DNA of 64,000 nt from Cohnella panacarvi Gsoil 349 (GCF_000515335.1 NZ_KI911563.1:841598-905597); one strand, 5' to 3'. Counted from the stretch's first letter, positions 26,059 through 35,274 are shown. Numbers and translations: made by a program. Notes: generated from the letters alone by a model not told the origin.

Positions 26059-26711
26059 TCGAATACCCCTTCGCTTTTATCTTCGATAGAATCGTCCATA
26101 TAATAAGCCAAGCTGAGCAGCTCCGCCGTAAAATCCACGTGGTGAATTCTAACGCCCGCAGGCGCTCTCAACACGACGGGAGCGAAATTCAGAATCCCCT
26201 TGACGCCCGATACGCTGAATTGGTCCGCGACGGTCTGTGCTTCCTGGGCGGGTACCGTAATGATCCCTACGGATATTTCCAGAGACTTGACCACGTCTTT
26301 CAGCTCGCGCATCGGCTGCACCGTCAGATGATTGATTTTAGTGCCGCGTTTCGCCTCGTCGGCGTCGAAGACGGCTACGATCTTCATATTATCCTTCAAG
26401 TACATATTGTAGTTGCACAGCGCGCGGCCCAAGTTGCCGGTGCCGACGAGCGCTACGTTAAGCGGCTTGTCCAGCTTCAGGATATGCCGGATTTTCTCGA
26501 TCAAATAATCGACGTTGTAGCCGACGCCTTTGCGCCCGAATTCTCCGAAATAAGCGAGATCCTTGCGGATTTGCGCCGGATTCAGATCGAGCTTCTCTCC
26601 GAGATCCTGCGAAGATACGGTCTGGATGCCGCTTAAGCTCAGATCGTTCAGGAATCGCAAATAGATCGGAAGACGGCGGATGACCGCTTCGGATATTTTG
26701 AACGACTTCAT
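26055..26711 (-). CDS. rex: Redox-sensing transcriptional repressor Rex
   Basis: This 218-residue protein senses the NADH/NAD+ ratio and represses fermentative and anaerobic respiration genes when NADH is low. The N-terminal winged helix (SSQDLGEKLDLNPAQIRKDLAYFGEFG) binds the operator. The Rossmann core has VALVGTGNLGRAL and VFDADEAKRG, and the C-terminal helix (SLAYYMDD) swaps between subunits. It overlaps dinG upstream and mtaD downstream by four bases each. Candidate targets in the window, by function, are ackA and qcrABC, but I did not find a convincing Rex operator. Confidence 0.95.
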   Translation of the reverse strand: MKSFKISEAVIRRLPIYLRFLNDLSLSGIQTVSSQDLGEKLDLNPAQIRKDLAYFGEFGRKGVGYNVDYLIEKIRHILKLDKPLNVALVGTGNLGRALCNYNMYLKDNMKIVAVFDADEAKRGTKINHLTVQPMRELKDVVKSLEISVGIITVPAQEAQTVADQFSVSGVKGILNFAPVVLRAPAGVRIHHVDFTAELLSLAYYMDDSIEDKSEGVFE

Positions 26712-29599
26712 GTTGAGGCTTCCTCCTCTACGTTAACGGCAGGCGCAAGCCACTCGCGGATTCTTGCGGGAATGCCGGCGGTTGGCAGGTGCTCCATTTT
26801 GGGTCCGGGCAGCGAATACAGGAAATACTTGCCGTAATTCGTGTCGATGACCCGAGTGTCGTATAGCAGCACGATTCCGCGGTCGGTAGCGGTTCGTACG
26901 AGGCGGCCGAAGCCTTGCTTGAACTTAATGACCGCCTGCGGCAAAGACAGCTTCATGAACGGGCTCTTATTCTCGGCCTGAAGCTTCTCGGCTTTCGCTT
27001 CGGCTACTGGATGGTTCGGCGGCTGGAACGGCAACCGAACGATCGCCAGGCACGTCAGAGCGTCTCCCGGCAAGTCGATGCCTTCCCAGAAGCTGCTCGT
27101 GCCGAGCAGCACGGAGGCCGGGTTGCCCATGAACTGCTGCGTCAGCCTGCTGCGGCTGCCGGCGTCGACGCCTTGGCCGAGCACTTGTATTCCCGAAGAT
27201 TCTAACATGAGCTTCAACGGATCGTATACCGTTCTGAGCATCTTGTTGGAGGTGAATAGAACGAGCATTCGTCCGCCGACCGTCTTGGCCGCCTCGGCAA
27301 GCGATTCAGTGAGCGCGCCGACGAACTTCGCGTCCCCGTCTTTCCCTTTAATATTAGGAAAATCTCGCGGAATAAGCACGAGCGCCTGTTCGCGGTACTT
27401 GAACGGCGAGGGCAAGAGCGCCGTCTTGAGCTTGCCGTCCCGCTCCGCGCTGTTCAGGCCGAGCTGCTCCGTTACGTAACGGAACGACTTGTCGACCGTC
27501 AACGTCGCGGAAGTCATGACGACGCTCGACTTCCGGTCGAATACGCCTTCCTTCAGCAAGTCGCTGACGTCCGCCGGCGCTCCGTAAATCCATACCGATC
27601 GGCCTCGATATTGATAATGGCCTTCGAGCCAATAGACGAATTCCGGTTTGCCTAGCGCGGTGAAAGACTGAACGTCGGCGCGGATGTTCTGAAGGTCTTT
27701 CAGCACGCCGGATAAGTCCGTTAGCATCCCTTGCATCGTCAGCTCGTCCGTTGAATCGCGAATTTCCGCGGCCAGCTTCTCGAGCGGCCGTATGACGTCC
27801 GACAGCAGTTGAATGACGTTGTTCCCGTCCACCGATAAGCTATCCCATTCGGGCGGCAACGACTCCGGTTTCATACGCATCGTGAGATTGCCGGATTCGT
27901 CCGCCGCCGAATGAGCGGCCAGCATCGCGTACAGCGCCTCCATCCACCGCTCCCACGCTTCGCGGATTTCTTGGAGCTTAGGCATAACCAGCTCCAGCTT
28001 CTCGACCCATTCGGACGCCTCGACGACGCTCGTCGCCGAGATGGCGCTAATGAGCTGCGGAATGAGTCCGGTTCTGGCATCCTTGAGCAAGCGTTGGAGC
28101 GGGATGACGAGCGCCGAATGCCCCGTTTTCTGGCCGAGGTGGTTCGTCGCGACTTCTTCCAGGTGATGCGCTTCGTCTACGATCAGACGCTCGTAAGCCG
28201 GCAGCAAGCGATGCTCCGCTCTAAGGTCCGTGAACAAGAGCGCGTGGTTCGTAATGACCAGATCCGCTTTTCCCGCTTCGTTCCTTGCGCGATGATAGAA
28301 GCATTTGCGGAACCAAGGGCACGCTCTGTTCAAGCAGGACGCGGCGTCGCTGGCGACGACGTCCCATTCTTCTTTGTTGCGTCCGCCAATATTGAGCTCT
28401 TCCGCTTCGCCTCTTAAAGTCTCCCCGAGCCATACCGTCATGCCGCCGCGAACGATCGCTTCTTCCCGATTGATCGCATGCTCGGGAATATGCTGCCGGT
28501 TCTCGAATTTGCGCAAGCATAAATAGTTGTTGCGTCCTTTGAACACGGCTGCTTGGAACGGCATCGGAAGCACCTTCTGAAGCAACGGCAAATCTCGCTC
28601 CCTTAACTGTTCTTGAAGCTGTATCGTATGGGTGCTGACTACGATTTTTTTGGACTCCTTCAGCCCATAATAGAGAGACGGAAGCAGGTACCCAAGCGAT
28701 TTGCCCGTACCCGTGCCGGCTTCGACGAGCAGATGGGCGTCATCCTGCAGCGCATCCATAACCTCGCGGAACATGATCGTCTGTCCTTCCCTGGACTCGT
28801 AGGCCGGAAGCAGCTCCTTCAAATTCGATCGCACATGCCCGATATATTCGTCGAATGTCATGTCGCGCAAAATTTCGATGGCCGCGGCGGCGTTATTGTC
28901 GCGTTCGCGGTCCGCGCCCTCATCTCCCCAATCCGTTACTTTCATAGCGAACTGGCGAAAATGATGAATATCCGTCTCCGGTAAGAAAGGCTGCGTCTCC
29001 CGCCATGCCAGCGTATGGGCGATAAACCAGCCGAGATCGGAACGGTCGGGATCGAACATATTGCTGAGCCGCTGAAGCGTGAACATCGGAAGCGCGCGCA
29101 GCTTATTCACGCATAAGGCGAACAGCTCGGCTGTCGCGAGCGCGTCGCTGTCCGCTTGATGCGGACGATCGTGCGCGATGCCCAGCGCCTGCGTTATGTT
29201 GCTTAAGGCGTACGAGGATTGCGTCGGGAACAGGAGCCTGCTCAGCTCAAGCGTATCGAGCAGTCTTCCCGAAAAAGGCAAATAGCCGCTCCGATCAAGG
29301 GCGGCTTGTAAAAAATTCGCATCGAACTCCACGCTGTGGCCGACTAAGATCGCGTCGTTCAAATGCGGAACGAGCTCGCTTAGCATCTCCTCCAGCGACG
29401 GGGCTTCCGCCACGTCTTCGTCCTTGATGCCGGTAAGCCGCGTGATCTCGGCCGGTATCGGCCCTTCGGGCTTCACGAAGCTGCCGTAGGATTCACCGGG
29501 CATGCCGGTCTCGTCGACTAAGGCGAGCCCGACTTGTATAATATGGTCTTTATCTGACGATAAGCCGGTTGTCTCAAAATCGAGCACGGCGAACTTCAT
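26708..29599 (-). CDS. dinG: ATP-dependent helicase DinG with N-terminal exonuclease domain
   Basis: The 963-residue product joins a DnaQ-like 3-prime to 5-prime exonuclease (DFETTG with Asp7 and Glu9, VGHSVEFDANF, HQADSDALATAEL) to an XPD-type superfamily 2 helicase (EAGTGTGKS Walker A, VDEAHHLE motif II). Four cysteines, one in NNYLCLRKF and three in CLNRACPWFRKC (C-x4-C-x5-C), match the iron-sulfur ligands of E. coli DinG. I start at the ATG beginning MKFAVLDF; the longer reading adds 73 low-complexity residues from the TPR gene region. It lies after panD as in B. subtilis but with a TPR gene inserted between. Confidence 0.93.
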   Translation of the reverse strand: MKFAVLDFETTGLSSDKDHIIQVGLALVDETGMPGESYGSFVKPEGPIPAEITRLTGIKDEDVAEAPSLEEMLSELVPHLNDAILVGHSVEFDANFLQAALDRSGYLPFSGRLLDTLELSRLLFPTQSSYALSNITQALGIAHDRPHQADSDALATAELFALCVNKLRALPMFTLQRLSNMFDPDRSDLGWFIAHTLAWRETQPFLPETDIHHFRQFAMKVTDWGDEGADRERDNNAAAAIEILRDMTFDEYIGHVRSNLKELLPAYESREGQTIMFREVMDALQDDAHLLVEAGTGTGKSLGYLLPSLYYGLKESKKIVVSTHTIQLQEQLRERDLPLLQKVLPMPFQAAVFKGRNNYLCLRKFENRQHIPEHAINREEAIVRGGMTVWLGETLRGEAEELNIGGRNKEEWDVVASDAASCLNRACPWFRKCFYHRARNEAGKADLVITNHALLFTDLRAEHRLLPAYERLIVDEAHHLEEVATNHLGQKTGHSALVIPLQRLLKDARTGLIPQLISAISATSVVEASEWVEKLELVMPKLQEIREAWERWMEALYAMLAAHSAADESGNLTMRMKPESLPPEWDSLSVDGNNVIQLLSDVIRPLEKLAAEIRDSTDELTMQGMLTDLSGVLKDLQNIRADVQSFTALGKPEFVYWLEGHYQYRGRSVWIYGAPADVSDLLKEGVFDRKSSVVMTSATLTVDKSFRYVTEQLGLNSAERDGKLKTALLPSPFKYREQALVLIPRDFPNIKGKDGDAKFVGALTESLAEAAKTVGGRMLVLFTSNKMLRTVYDPLKLMLESSGIQVLGQGVDAGSRSRLTQQFMGNPASVLLGTSSFWEGIDLPGDALTCLAIVRLPFQPPNHPVAEAKAEKLQAENKSPFMKLSLPQAVIKFKQGFGRLVRTATDRGIVLLYDTRVIDTNYGKYFLYSLPGPKMEHLPTAGIPARIREWLAPAVNVEEEAST

Positions 29600-29636
29600 G
29601 CCTGACTTCCTTTCCGTTCGGACGGTTTGCTGCCGG

Positions 29637-30281
29637 TTAATGCGTATCGATCGCCTGCAGCTCGGCGCTTCCGAACTGTAGCTGCAACTGGCCGAAGCCC
29701 TGCTCGCAGCATTCGAGATTGCGTCTTGGTTCCGCGAAGGACGGATCCGTATCGATCGCCTTGCGGAAGTAGCTACGCGCTTGATCCAAATGGGCATAGA
29801 CCGCCTGAATACAGCCAAGCGCGTTATAAGAGATCGCTCGGAGCTTGCTTTCCTCCGCGATGGCGGCGATCAGTTGGAAATGCCGCTGGGCTTCGCCCCA
29901 TTCCTTCAAGTGCATTCGAGACATGGCGAGAAACAGCCTGGCCCCCATAAAATCCGGATACGAGGATATCGCTTCCTCCAGATGTACGGAGGCTTGCGCG
30001 AACATGTGGAGTTTAAAATAACCTTGACCTTTGACGAATGGGCTCATAAGCGCCTGCGGGTCATGCTTCAACTGCTGTTCGCCCGACTGTTGCTGAAGCT
30101 CCCGATAGAAAGCCATGCGGTCTTCGAATTGAAGCCATGATTCAATCATATCATCACTTAACGATTTCAGCATGTTCCATTGTTCTTGGAGCTGGCATTT
30201 TTCCTCGCCTGATGCTTGCGGATAACGAATAATGAGTTCGTCGAGCATTTCGTTCATGGTTGCGAACCATTGGCGGATCAT
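29637..30281 (-). CDS. Tetratricopeptide-repeat protein
   Basis: This 214-residue soluble protein has an N-terminal helical part (about 1-75) and two to three TPR units: FVKGQGYFKLHMFAQASVHLEEAIS near 85, ARLFLAMSRMHLKEWGEAQRHF near 115, and a clear unit with ALGCIQAVYAHLDQARSYFRKAIDTDP near 160. It has no signal peptide or enzyme motif. It lies between panD and dinG, 37 bases before dinG. TPRs mediate protein contacts, but the partner is unknown. The gene is absent from this position in B. subtilis. Confidence 0.85.
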   Translation of the reverse strand: MIRQWFATMNEMLDELIIRYPQASGEEKCQLQEQWNMLKSLSDDMIESWLQFEDRMAFYRELQQQSGEQQLKHDPQALMSPFVKGQGYFKLHMFAQASVHLEEAISSYPDFMGARLFLAMSRMHLKEWGEAQRHFQLIAAIAEESKLRAISYNALGCIQAVYAHLDQARSYFRKAIDTDPSFAEPRRNLECCEQGFGQLQLQFGSAELQAIDTH

Positions 30282-30290
30282 GGCTTTGTT

Positions 30291-30337
30291 CCCCCTCTAA
30301 CTCGAAACTGTACTGCTCATTCTGCGTTTCGAGGGGG
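30291..30337 (-). other. Hairpin between panD and the TPR gene
   Basis: CTCGAAAC and GTTTCGAG pair across a 17-base loop, flanked by CCCCCT and AGGGGG that can add to the stem. There is no T run, so it is not a normal terminator. It overlaps the ribosome site of the TPR gene and may lower its translation or mark an RNA processing point. Confidence 0.4.
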
Positions 30338-30350
30338 TGTTTCATACGCG

Positions 30351-30734
30351 TTACATAACGGTCGAATGCGGCTCCTCCGCCAACAATTTGACGACTTGAT
30401 TGCGCTCGTCCAGGATGGCGACGCGCGGCTTATGGCGGCGCGCCTCCTCGTCCGTCAATAATCCGTAGTTGATGATGATGACTTGATCTCCCGGCTGTAC
30501 GAGCCGAGCCGCCGCGCCGTTCAGGCAGATGACGCCGGAGCCGCGCGGACCTGGAATCGTATACGTCTCGAACCGCGCCCCGTTGTTATTATTTACGATT
30601 TGTACCTTCTCGTCAGGCAGAATATCGACAAGTTCCATTAAATCCTGGTCGATCGTAATGCTGCCCACGTAATTTAAATTCGCTTCCGTTACGGTTGCGC
30701 GATGAAGTTTGGCTTTCATCATTTGGCGGAACAT
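30351..30734 (-). CDS. panD: Aspartate 1-decarboxylase
   Basis: This 127-residue pyruvoyl enzyme makes beta-alanine for pantothenate. The self-cleavage site is Gly24-Ser25 in YVGS; Ser25 becomes the pyruvoyl group. Lys9, His11 and the NGAAARL loop match the family. It overlaps the end of panC by 16 bases, and the order panB-panC-panD is that of B. subtilis. Cytosolic tetramer. Confidence 0.96.
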   Translation of the reverse strand: MFRQMMKAKLHRATVTEANLNYVGSITIDQDLMELVDILPDEKVQIVNNNNGARFETYTIPGPRGSGVICLNGAAARLVQPGDQVIIINYGLLTDEEARRHKPRVAILDERNQVVKLLAEEPHSTVM

Positions 30735-31645
30735 AGGAGATCACCTGCTTCTTTAGGTTTTACGATAAGGTTGTCGATCAGACGCGTGCGGCCGAATCGG
30801 ACCGCTAACGCGATCAAGACGCTGTCCGCATATTCGCGCAGCGCCCCGCTGCCGATAATGGGCTGCATGCCCGGATAAGTTACGATCTCTACGTAATCGA
30901 TGTCGGCGGAAGGCGCTTGGCGGATATCCTCCGCAAGCTTCTTCGCCAGCTCTTGGGCCGTCGCTCCCGCGGCGACCCACCGCTCGGCTTTGGCGAGCGA
31001 GCGGGACAAGGCGAGCGATTGCTCGCGCTCCCCGGCGCTCAAATACACGTTGCGCGAGCTAAGCGCCAGTCCGTCCTGCTCGCGCACGATCGGGCAAGGG
31101 ACGATCTCTACCGGAATGCTGAGATCGGCCGCCATTTGCGCGATCACCGCGACTTGCTGTGCGTCTTTAAGGCCAAAATAAGCCCGATCGGGCTGCACGA
31201 TATTGAAGAGCTTGGCCACGACGGTGGCGACGCCGTCGAAATGCCCGGGACGGCTTGCTCCGCAGAGATGCTCCGATACGCTCGATACCGAGACGGTGGT
31301 CAAGAGCGGGTAAACGGGGTACATCTCCTCTACGGACGGCAAAAATACGATGTCTACGCCATTGCTCGCGGCAAGCGTCACGTCTCGCTCTTCATCGCGC
31401 GGATATCTCGCCAAATCCTCGTTCGGACCGAATTGGAGCGGATTAACGAATATGCTCAGCACGGTCAATCCGTTCTCATGAACGGAACGACGCAGCAGGC
31501 TGGCATGGCCTCCGTGCAGGTAGCCCATCGTCGGCACGAAGCCCACTGTCGCCTCGGCCGAAGCGGCGCGCCTATAAGCTTTAATCCGTTGCCGAAGCTC
31601 AGCGATCGTTCTGACGATGGCGGGAGTCTTCGCGTGCGTCATCAT
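30719..31645 (-). CDS. panC: Pantoate-beta-alanine ligase
   Basis: This 308-residue ligase (a second ATG at codon 2 is equally possible) adenylates pantoate and joins it to beta-alanine. TMGYLHGGH (about 40-48) is the HIGH-like ATP site, and SRNVYLS near 190 is the KMSKS-equivalent region. [15 protein letters not shown] is the conserved pantoate-contact loop. It overlaps panB by four bases and panD by 16, so the three enzymes are translationally coupled. Confidence 0.96.
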   Translation of the reverse strand: MMTHAKTPAIVRTIAELRQRIKAYRRAASAEATVGFVPTMGYLHGGHASLLRRSVHENGLTVLSIFVNPLQFGPNEDLARYPRDEERDVTLAASNGVDIVFLPSVEEMYPVYPLLTTVSVSSVSEHLCGASRPGHFDGVATVVAKLFNIVQPDRAYFGLKDAQQVAVIAQMAADLSIPVEIVPCPIVREQDGLALSSRNVYLSAGEREQSLALSRSLAKAERWVAAGATAQELAKKLAEDIRQAPSADIDYVEIVTYPGMQPIIGSGALREYADSVLIALAVRFGRTRLIDNLIVKPKEAGDLLCSAK

Positions 31646-32505
31646 TTACCTTCGCCTCCACCGTACATTTTGGCGGGCATGGCGATATTCTTATCCTCTA
31701 GAGGAAAACCGTGCTTCTCCTCGGGAAATGCTTTCGTCTTCACGTCGTTCACGTAGTCGGCAATGGCATCGCGGATCGTATCCCCGATGTTGGCGTAACT
31801 TTTCACGAAGCGCTTGTCTCGGATGCCGGAGCCGTAGCGCAACAAGTCGTGGAATACGAGCACCTGCCCGTCGCAGCCGCGCCCTGCCCCGATGCCGATC
31901 GTCGGAATGGACAGCGAGCGGGACACCGCTGCAGACAGCTCCTCGGTCACGAGCTCGAGCACGACGCCGAAAGCGCCCGCTTGCTCTAACGCCTTGGCGT
32001 CTTGCAGCATTTTCTCCGCTTCTTCGCCGGTCTTGCCTTGAACGCGGTAACCGCCGATCTGGTGAACGGATTGCGGAGTCAAGCCGATATGTCCAAGCAC
32101 GGGAATACCGGCTTGCGTGAGTATCCGGATTTCATCCGCCAGCTCCGCGCCGCCCTCCAGCTTCACCGCGTGGGCGCCGCCTTCCTGCATAAGCCTGGCC
32201 GCGTTGCGAAGCGTCGCTTCCGGCCCGAGCCGGTACGTCGCGAACGGCATATCGGCGACGATCATCGTTCCGGGCGCGCCGCGAACGACCGCCCGCGTAT
32301 GGTAGATCATGTCTTCGAGCGTTACGGGTACGGTCGTATGATAGCCGAGCACCACGTTGCCGAGCGAGTCTCCGACGAGAATGATGTCCACGCCGGCTTC
32401 CTCCGCCAGCATAGCCGACGGATAATCGTAAGCGGTAACCATGGCGATCGGTTTGTTCTGGTTTTTCATCGCTTTCAAGCGAGGTAGGGTCAACGCTTGT
32501 TTCAT
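31642..32505 (-). CDS. panB: Ketopantoate hydroxymethyltransferase
   Basis: This 287-residue TIM-barrel enzyme transfers the one-carbon unit from methylene-THF to 2-ketoisovalerate, the first pantoate step. VTAYDYPSAM, LVGDSLGNVVLGY (metal-binding Asp), and KLEGG are the family motifs; IGIGAG binds the product side. The ATG has an ideal AGGAGGG seven bases upstream. It is the first gene of the operon and is preceded by a structured leader with a terminator, so it is probably controlled by attenuation. Confidence 0.97.
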   Translation of the reverse strand: MKQALTLPRLKAMKNQNKPIAMVTAYDYPSAMLAEEAGVDIILVGDSLGNVVLGYHTTVPVTLEDMIYHTRAVVRGAPGTMIVADMPFATYRLGPEATLRNAARLMQEGGAHAVKLEGGAELADEIRILTQAGIPVLGHIGLTPQSVHQIGGYRVQGKTGEEAEKMLQDAKALEQAGAFGVVLELVTEELSAAVSRSLSIPTIGIGAGRGCDGQVLVFHDLLRYGSGIRDKRFVKSYANIGDTIRDAIADYVNDVKTKAFPEEKHGFPLEDKNIAMPAKMYGGGEGK

Positions 32506-32544
32506 GGGAGTACCCTCCTAAATTTTCATAATATTTTGCAACAA

Positions 32545-32584
32545 ACAAAAAAAACCTCTTTTTGCTCACGAGCAAAAAAGGTTT
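32545..32584 (-). terminator. Terminator hairpin in the panB leader
   Basis: AACCTTTTTTGCTC pairs with GAGCAAAAAGAGGTT across a two-base loop, followed by a run of eight T on the minus strand. It lies about 40 bases before the panB ATG, inside the leader, which is the layout of a transcription attenuator. Confidence 0.85.
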
Positions 32585-32732
32585 CCATTCAACATAGAAC
32601 GTCCTTCACGTCCTTCTGTCTCGGTCCTTTCGGCTCAGAGCAGAATCCGCCGCGAATCTTTGACGGTATTCAGTTATCGCGTTCCTTAGTGTGCCCTTCC
32701 CGCAAGTGCGGTTCTCATGGATACCGCCTCGC
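32585..32732 (-). promoter_or_regulatory. Structured 5-prime leader of panBCD, candidate attenuator or riboswitch
   Basis: About 150 bases lie between a candidate promoter and the leader terminator. They hold no gene and contain at least two hairpins: GCGGT/ACCGC early, and AGGACGT-GAAGG-ACGTTCT late, just before the terminator. T-box landmarks (TGGNACCGCG) are absent and I see no SAM, TPP or lysine riboswitch core. A class of panB-linked RNA, the pan motif, is described in Firmicutes; I could not verify its consensus here. Regulation by a ligand or protein is inference from position. Confidence 0.5.
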
Positions 32733-32738
32733 ACGACA

Positions 32739-32767
32739 ATTGTAGCACAATTCGTCAAGAGCGTCTA
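32739..32767 (-). promoter_or_regulatory. Candidate promoter of the panBCD operon
   Basis: TAGACG and TACAAT are separated by 17 bases on the minus strand; the -10 is preceded by TGTGC. It lies between birA and the panB leader. The interval between it and the birA stop holds no gene I can support. Confidence 0.4.
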
Positions 32768-32897
32768 TGGAGCGGACGCCGCTGCCGAAATTGATCGTGC
32801 AGCGGCATAGCCGGCATATTTTCGGTTCGTTGTACCGGACGGAGCTCGCCGCAATAAAGGCATATGTACCTCTAATTCCTCGGAATCCCGACTATGA

Positions 32898-33869
32898 TCA
32901 CCTAGTTCCCACTTCGGCAGAGTAGATCGTTCGGAAGCTGCCGTCCGGAAGCTCCACGCGCAGGCCGCCCATATCGTCCAGCCCGCGAGGCACGCCCTCG
33001 ACGAGGCCTTGCGGAGTCGTCAGCGTTACCGTACGGTTCAACGTTACGGCATGAGCTTCCCACAAGGCGCGAATCGGGGCAAAACCTTGCTCGAGATACA
33101 ACGCGTACAACTGCTCGAATTGTTCGAGCACGGCGGCGATCAGCTCGCTTCGGGGTACCGGCTGTCCTGCAGCCATCTTGAGCGAGATCGCTTTCTCCAG
33201 GAGCTCCTCCGGATAATCCTCGGCATCCAAATTCGCGGAAATGCCGAGTCCGACGACGACGTAACGCAACCGTTCGTCTTCGGCCGCGGACTCGAGCAGA
33301 ATACCGCTGATTTTGCGGCCGTCCACCAGCAGATCGTTCGGCCATTTAATTCCGATCGTAAGCGGCACCAGGCGCGTGATCGCCCGGCTAAGCGCGACGG
33401 CGGCAAGCAGCGTAAGCTGCGGCGTGAGCGGCAACGGCACCGATGGACGAAGCAGCAAGCTCATCCATACGCCTTTGCCGGCAGGCGACACCCAAGCGCG
33501 TCCCATCCGTCCGCGTCCGCTCGTCTGCTGCTCGGCGACGACGACCGTCCCTTCCGGCGCGCCTTGCTCCGCCAGCGCGCGCAGCTCGTCCTGCGTCGAG
33601 CCTACGACGTCGAACAAACGCAGATTCTTTCCGAAGCTGCGCGTATTCAGTTTCGGCAGCAGCTCCTGCACCGTCAAGCGAGAAGGTTTGCCCAGTAACC
33701 GGTATCCGAGCCTCGGCGTCGCTTCGATCTCGTAACCTTCCGCCTCCAGCTTGCGGACCTGCTTCCAGATCGCGGTGCGGCTCACGTTCAGCTTCCTGCT
33801 AATCTCTTCCCCGGACACGTATTCGCCCGGCTCCGACTCCAGCAGGCTGAGCAATGTAACGGTACTCAC
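32898..33869 (-). CDS. birA: Bifunctional biotin-protein ligase and biotin operon repressor
   Basis: This 323-residue protein attaches biotin to carboxylases and represses biotin genes. The N-terminal winged helix (VSGEEISRKLNVSRTAIWKQVRKLE) shows it is the regulatory class II form. The ligase domain has GRGRMGRAWVSPAGKGVWMS (biotinyl-AMP loop), KWPNDLLV and KISGILLE; the C-terminal SH3-like domain follows. Gene order cca-birA-panB is conserved with B. subtilis. No biotin operator is visible upstream of it. Confidence 0.96.
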   Translation of the reverse strand: MSTVTLLSLLESEPGEYVSGEEISRKLNVSRTAIWKQVRKLEAEGYEIEATPRLGYRLLGKPSRLTVQELLPKLNTRSFGKNLRLFDVVGSTQDELRALAEQGAPEGTVVVAEQQTSGRGRMGRAWVSPAGKGVWMSLLLRPSVPLPLTPQLTLLAAVALSRAITRLVPLTIGIKWPNDLLVDGRKISGILLESAAEDERLRYVVVGLGISANLDAEDYPEELLEKAISLKMAAGQPVPRSELIAAVLEQFEQLYALYLEQGFAPIRALWEAHAVTLNRTVTLTTPQGLVEGVPRGLDDMGGLRVELPDGSFRTIYSAEVGTR

Positions 33870-33901
33870 GCAATCTCCTCGCTTCCTTGTTGGACAGGTT
33901 C

Positions 33902-33974
33902 ATAACGGATCTTTGTTCCGTTATAGCAACGTAAATCCGATCGTTGTCCCATAAGCGGAACTACGTTCCGTTAT
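33902..33974. repeat. Two related intergenic palindromes between cca and birA
   Basis: ATAACGGA/TCCGTTAT with a seven-base loop is followed 26 bases later by a second imperfect palindrome, ATAAGCGGAAC/GTTCCGTTAT with a three-base loop, which includes the cca stop codon. They share the ATAA..CGGA/TCCGTTAT arms, so this looks like a duplicated short palindromic intergenic element. No T run follows. Confidence 0.5.
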
Positions 33975-35241
33975 CCTCCGACTGGAGGATCGACACGGCT
34001 TTCAACAACGCATCCTTAGCGTTCGCCAGCCGTCCATGGGCGACTTCCGAGAGCAGCCGCCTCAGCCGCCGCGCGACCCAAGGGCCCGGCGGCTTGCCGA
34101 GCGCTTTCGCAAGCTCGTCCCCGCGAACGGCAAGCTCCGAGATACGCGTAATCGGCATGCCATCCAGCCAATGTCGTTCCGCGCAGCCTATCTTGTCGCC
34201 ACGGGCCGCCTCCATAATCGCGAGCCAATCTTCCGCCGCAGCCACCCCGTAATCCAGCACGGCCTCGATCCACGTCTCGCGGTCGCAAACGCCGTTCAGG
34301 TTCCGTGCCGCAAGCCTGCGGCTGGCCCCATTCTCGGTTAACCGCCGCTCGAATCCAACAACGCCGGCAATCCGGGCACCTCGCTTGCCGCTCATGCGCA
34401 GCGCCTTGCAGGATGCCGCCGCCTCGGCCTCCGATGCGCCGGCGCAAATCCAATAAGCCGCCCAACGCGCGTCGATGTCTTCGATAACGGATAAGCGAAT
34501 CGCCGTTTCCGCGTCACTGCTTGTCCATTTCGCCGCCCGCACCGGCAACGGCTCCTTCGTATACGCCAGCAGTCCGCTATCTCGCAGCCATGCGCAAGCT
34601 TGATCCGGTCCCTGTCCGGACATCATCTTGTCCCACTCCGCGCCGACTCGCTCCATCGCGACATGCGCGAGCCGCTGTTTCTGCGATGCGATGCCGTCCC
34701 ACGTATCCGCGGCGAGCTCGAAACCGAACTCCGCGCCGAACCGGATCGCGCGAAGCATGCGCAGCGCGTCTTCTCCGAACCGCTCGGCGGCTCGGCCGAC
34801 GGTGCGCACGATGCCCGCCGACAAATCCTCGCGGCCGCCGAACGGATCCAGCAGCTCGCCGTCCAGCCCGACCGCCATTGCGTTAAACGTGAAATCGCGT
34901 CTGGATAAATCTTCCCGGACGTCGCTGACGAAGCTCACTTCGTCCGGCCTGCGCGCGTCGGAATATCCGGTTTCCGTCCGGTACGTCGTTACCTCGAACG
35001 GCGTACCGTCTATCATAACCGTTACCGTGCCGTGCTGCAGCCCCGTCGGGACCGTACGCGGGAACAACGCCTGCACCGCTCCCGGCAGCGCGGACGTCGC
35101 GATATCGATATCGTGCAGCGGCCGCCCGATCAAGCGATCGCGAACGCAGCCGCCCACCAGATAAGCCTCGTAGCCTGCCTCGGTCAGCACGCGAAGCAGC
35201 TTCAGCCCTTCTCCCCACAGCTTCTCGTAAGATTCACCCAT
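33961..35241 (-). CDS. cca: CCA tRNA nucleotidyltransferase
   Basis: This 426-residue class II nucleotidyltransferase adds or repairs the 3-prime CCA of tRNAs. The head domain has VGGCVRDRLIGRPLHDIDIATSA, whose LxGGxVRD and DxD carry the catalytic carboxylates. RRDFTFNAMAV is motif B and EDALRMLRAIRF motif D for base recognition. The end of the gene runs into a palindromic repeat, which encodes the last few residues. It sits between bshA and birA as in B. subtilis. Confidence 0.95.
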   Translation of the reverse strand: MGESYEKLWGEGLKLLRVLTEAGYEAYLVGGCVRDRLIGRPLHDIDIATSALPGAVQALFPRTVPTGLQHGTVTVMIDGTPFEVTTYRTETGYSDARRPDEVSFVSDVREDLSRRDFTFNAMAVGLDGELLDPFGGREDLSAGIVRTVGRAAERFGEDALRMLRAIRFGAEFGFELAADTWDGIASQKQRLAHVAMERVGAEWDKMMSGQGPDQACAWLRDSGLLAYTKEPLPVRAAKWTSSDAETAIRLSVIEDIDARWAAYWICAGASEAEAAASCKALRMSGKRGARIAGVVGFERRLTENGASRRLAARNLNGVCDRETWIEAVLDYGVAAAEDWLAIMEAARGDKIGCAERHWLDGMPITRISELAVRGDELAKALGKPPGPWVARRLRRLLSEVAHGRLANAKDALLKAVSILQSEDNGT

Positions 35242-35274
35242 ACGCCCCGCGCACCTCCGAAGATGCGGGCGCGA

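Noticed and set aside
29600..29818. N-terminal extension of DinG
   Set aside because: The added 73 residues are low-complexity, overlap the TPR gene out of frame, and precede the true exonuclease start MKFAVLDFETTG.
32585..32732. panB leader as a T-box
   Set aside because: The T-box sequence TGGNACCGCG and an antiterminator partner are absent, and the operon is not a typical T-box target.
32768..32897. Short minus-strand frame with CLYCGEL resembling a zinc ribbon
   Set aside because: No ATG, GTG or TTG start lies in frame after the preceding stop, and only one Cys pair is present.
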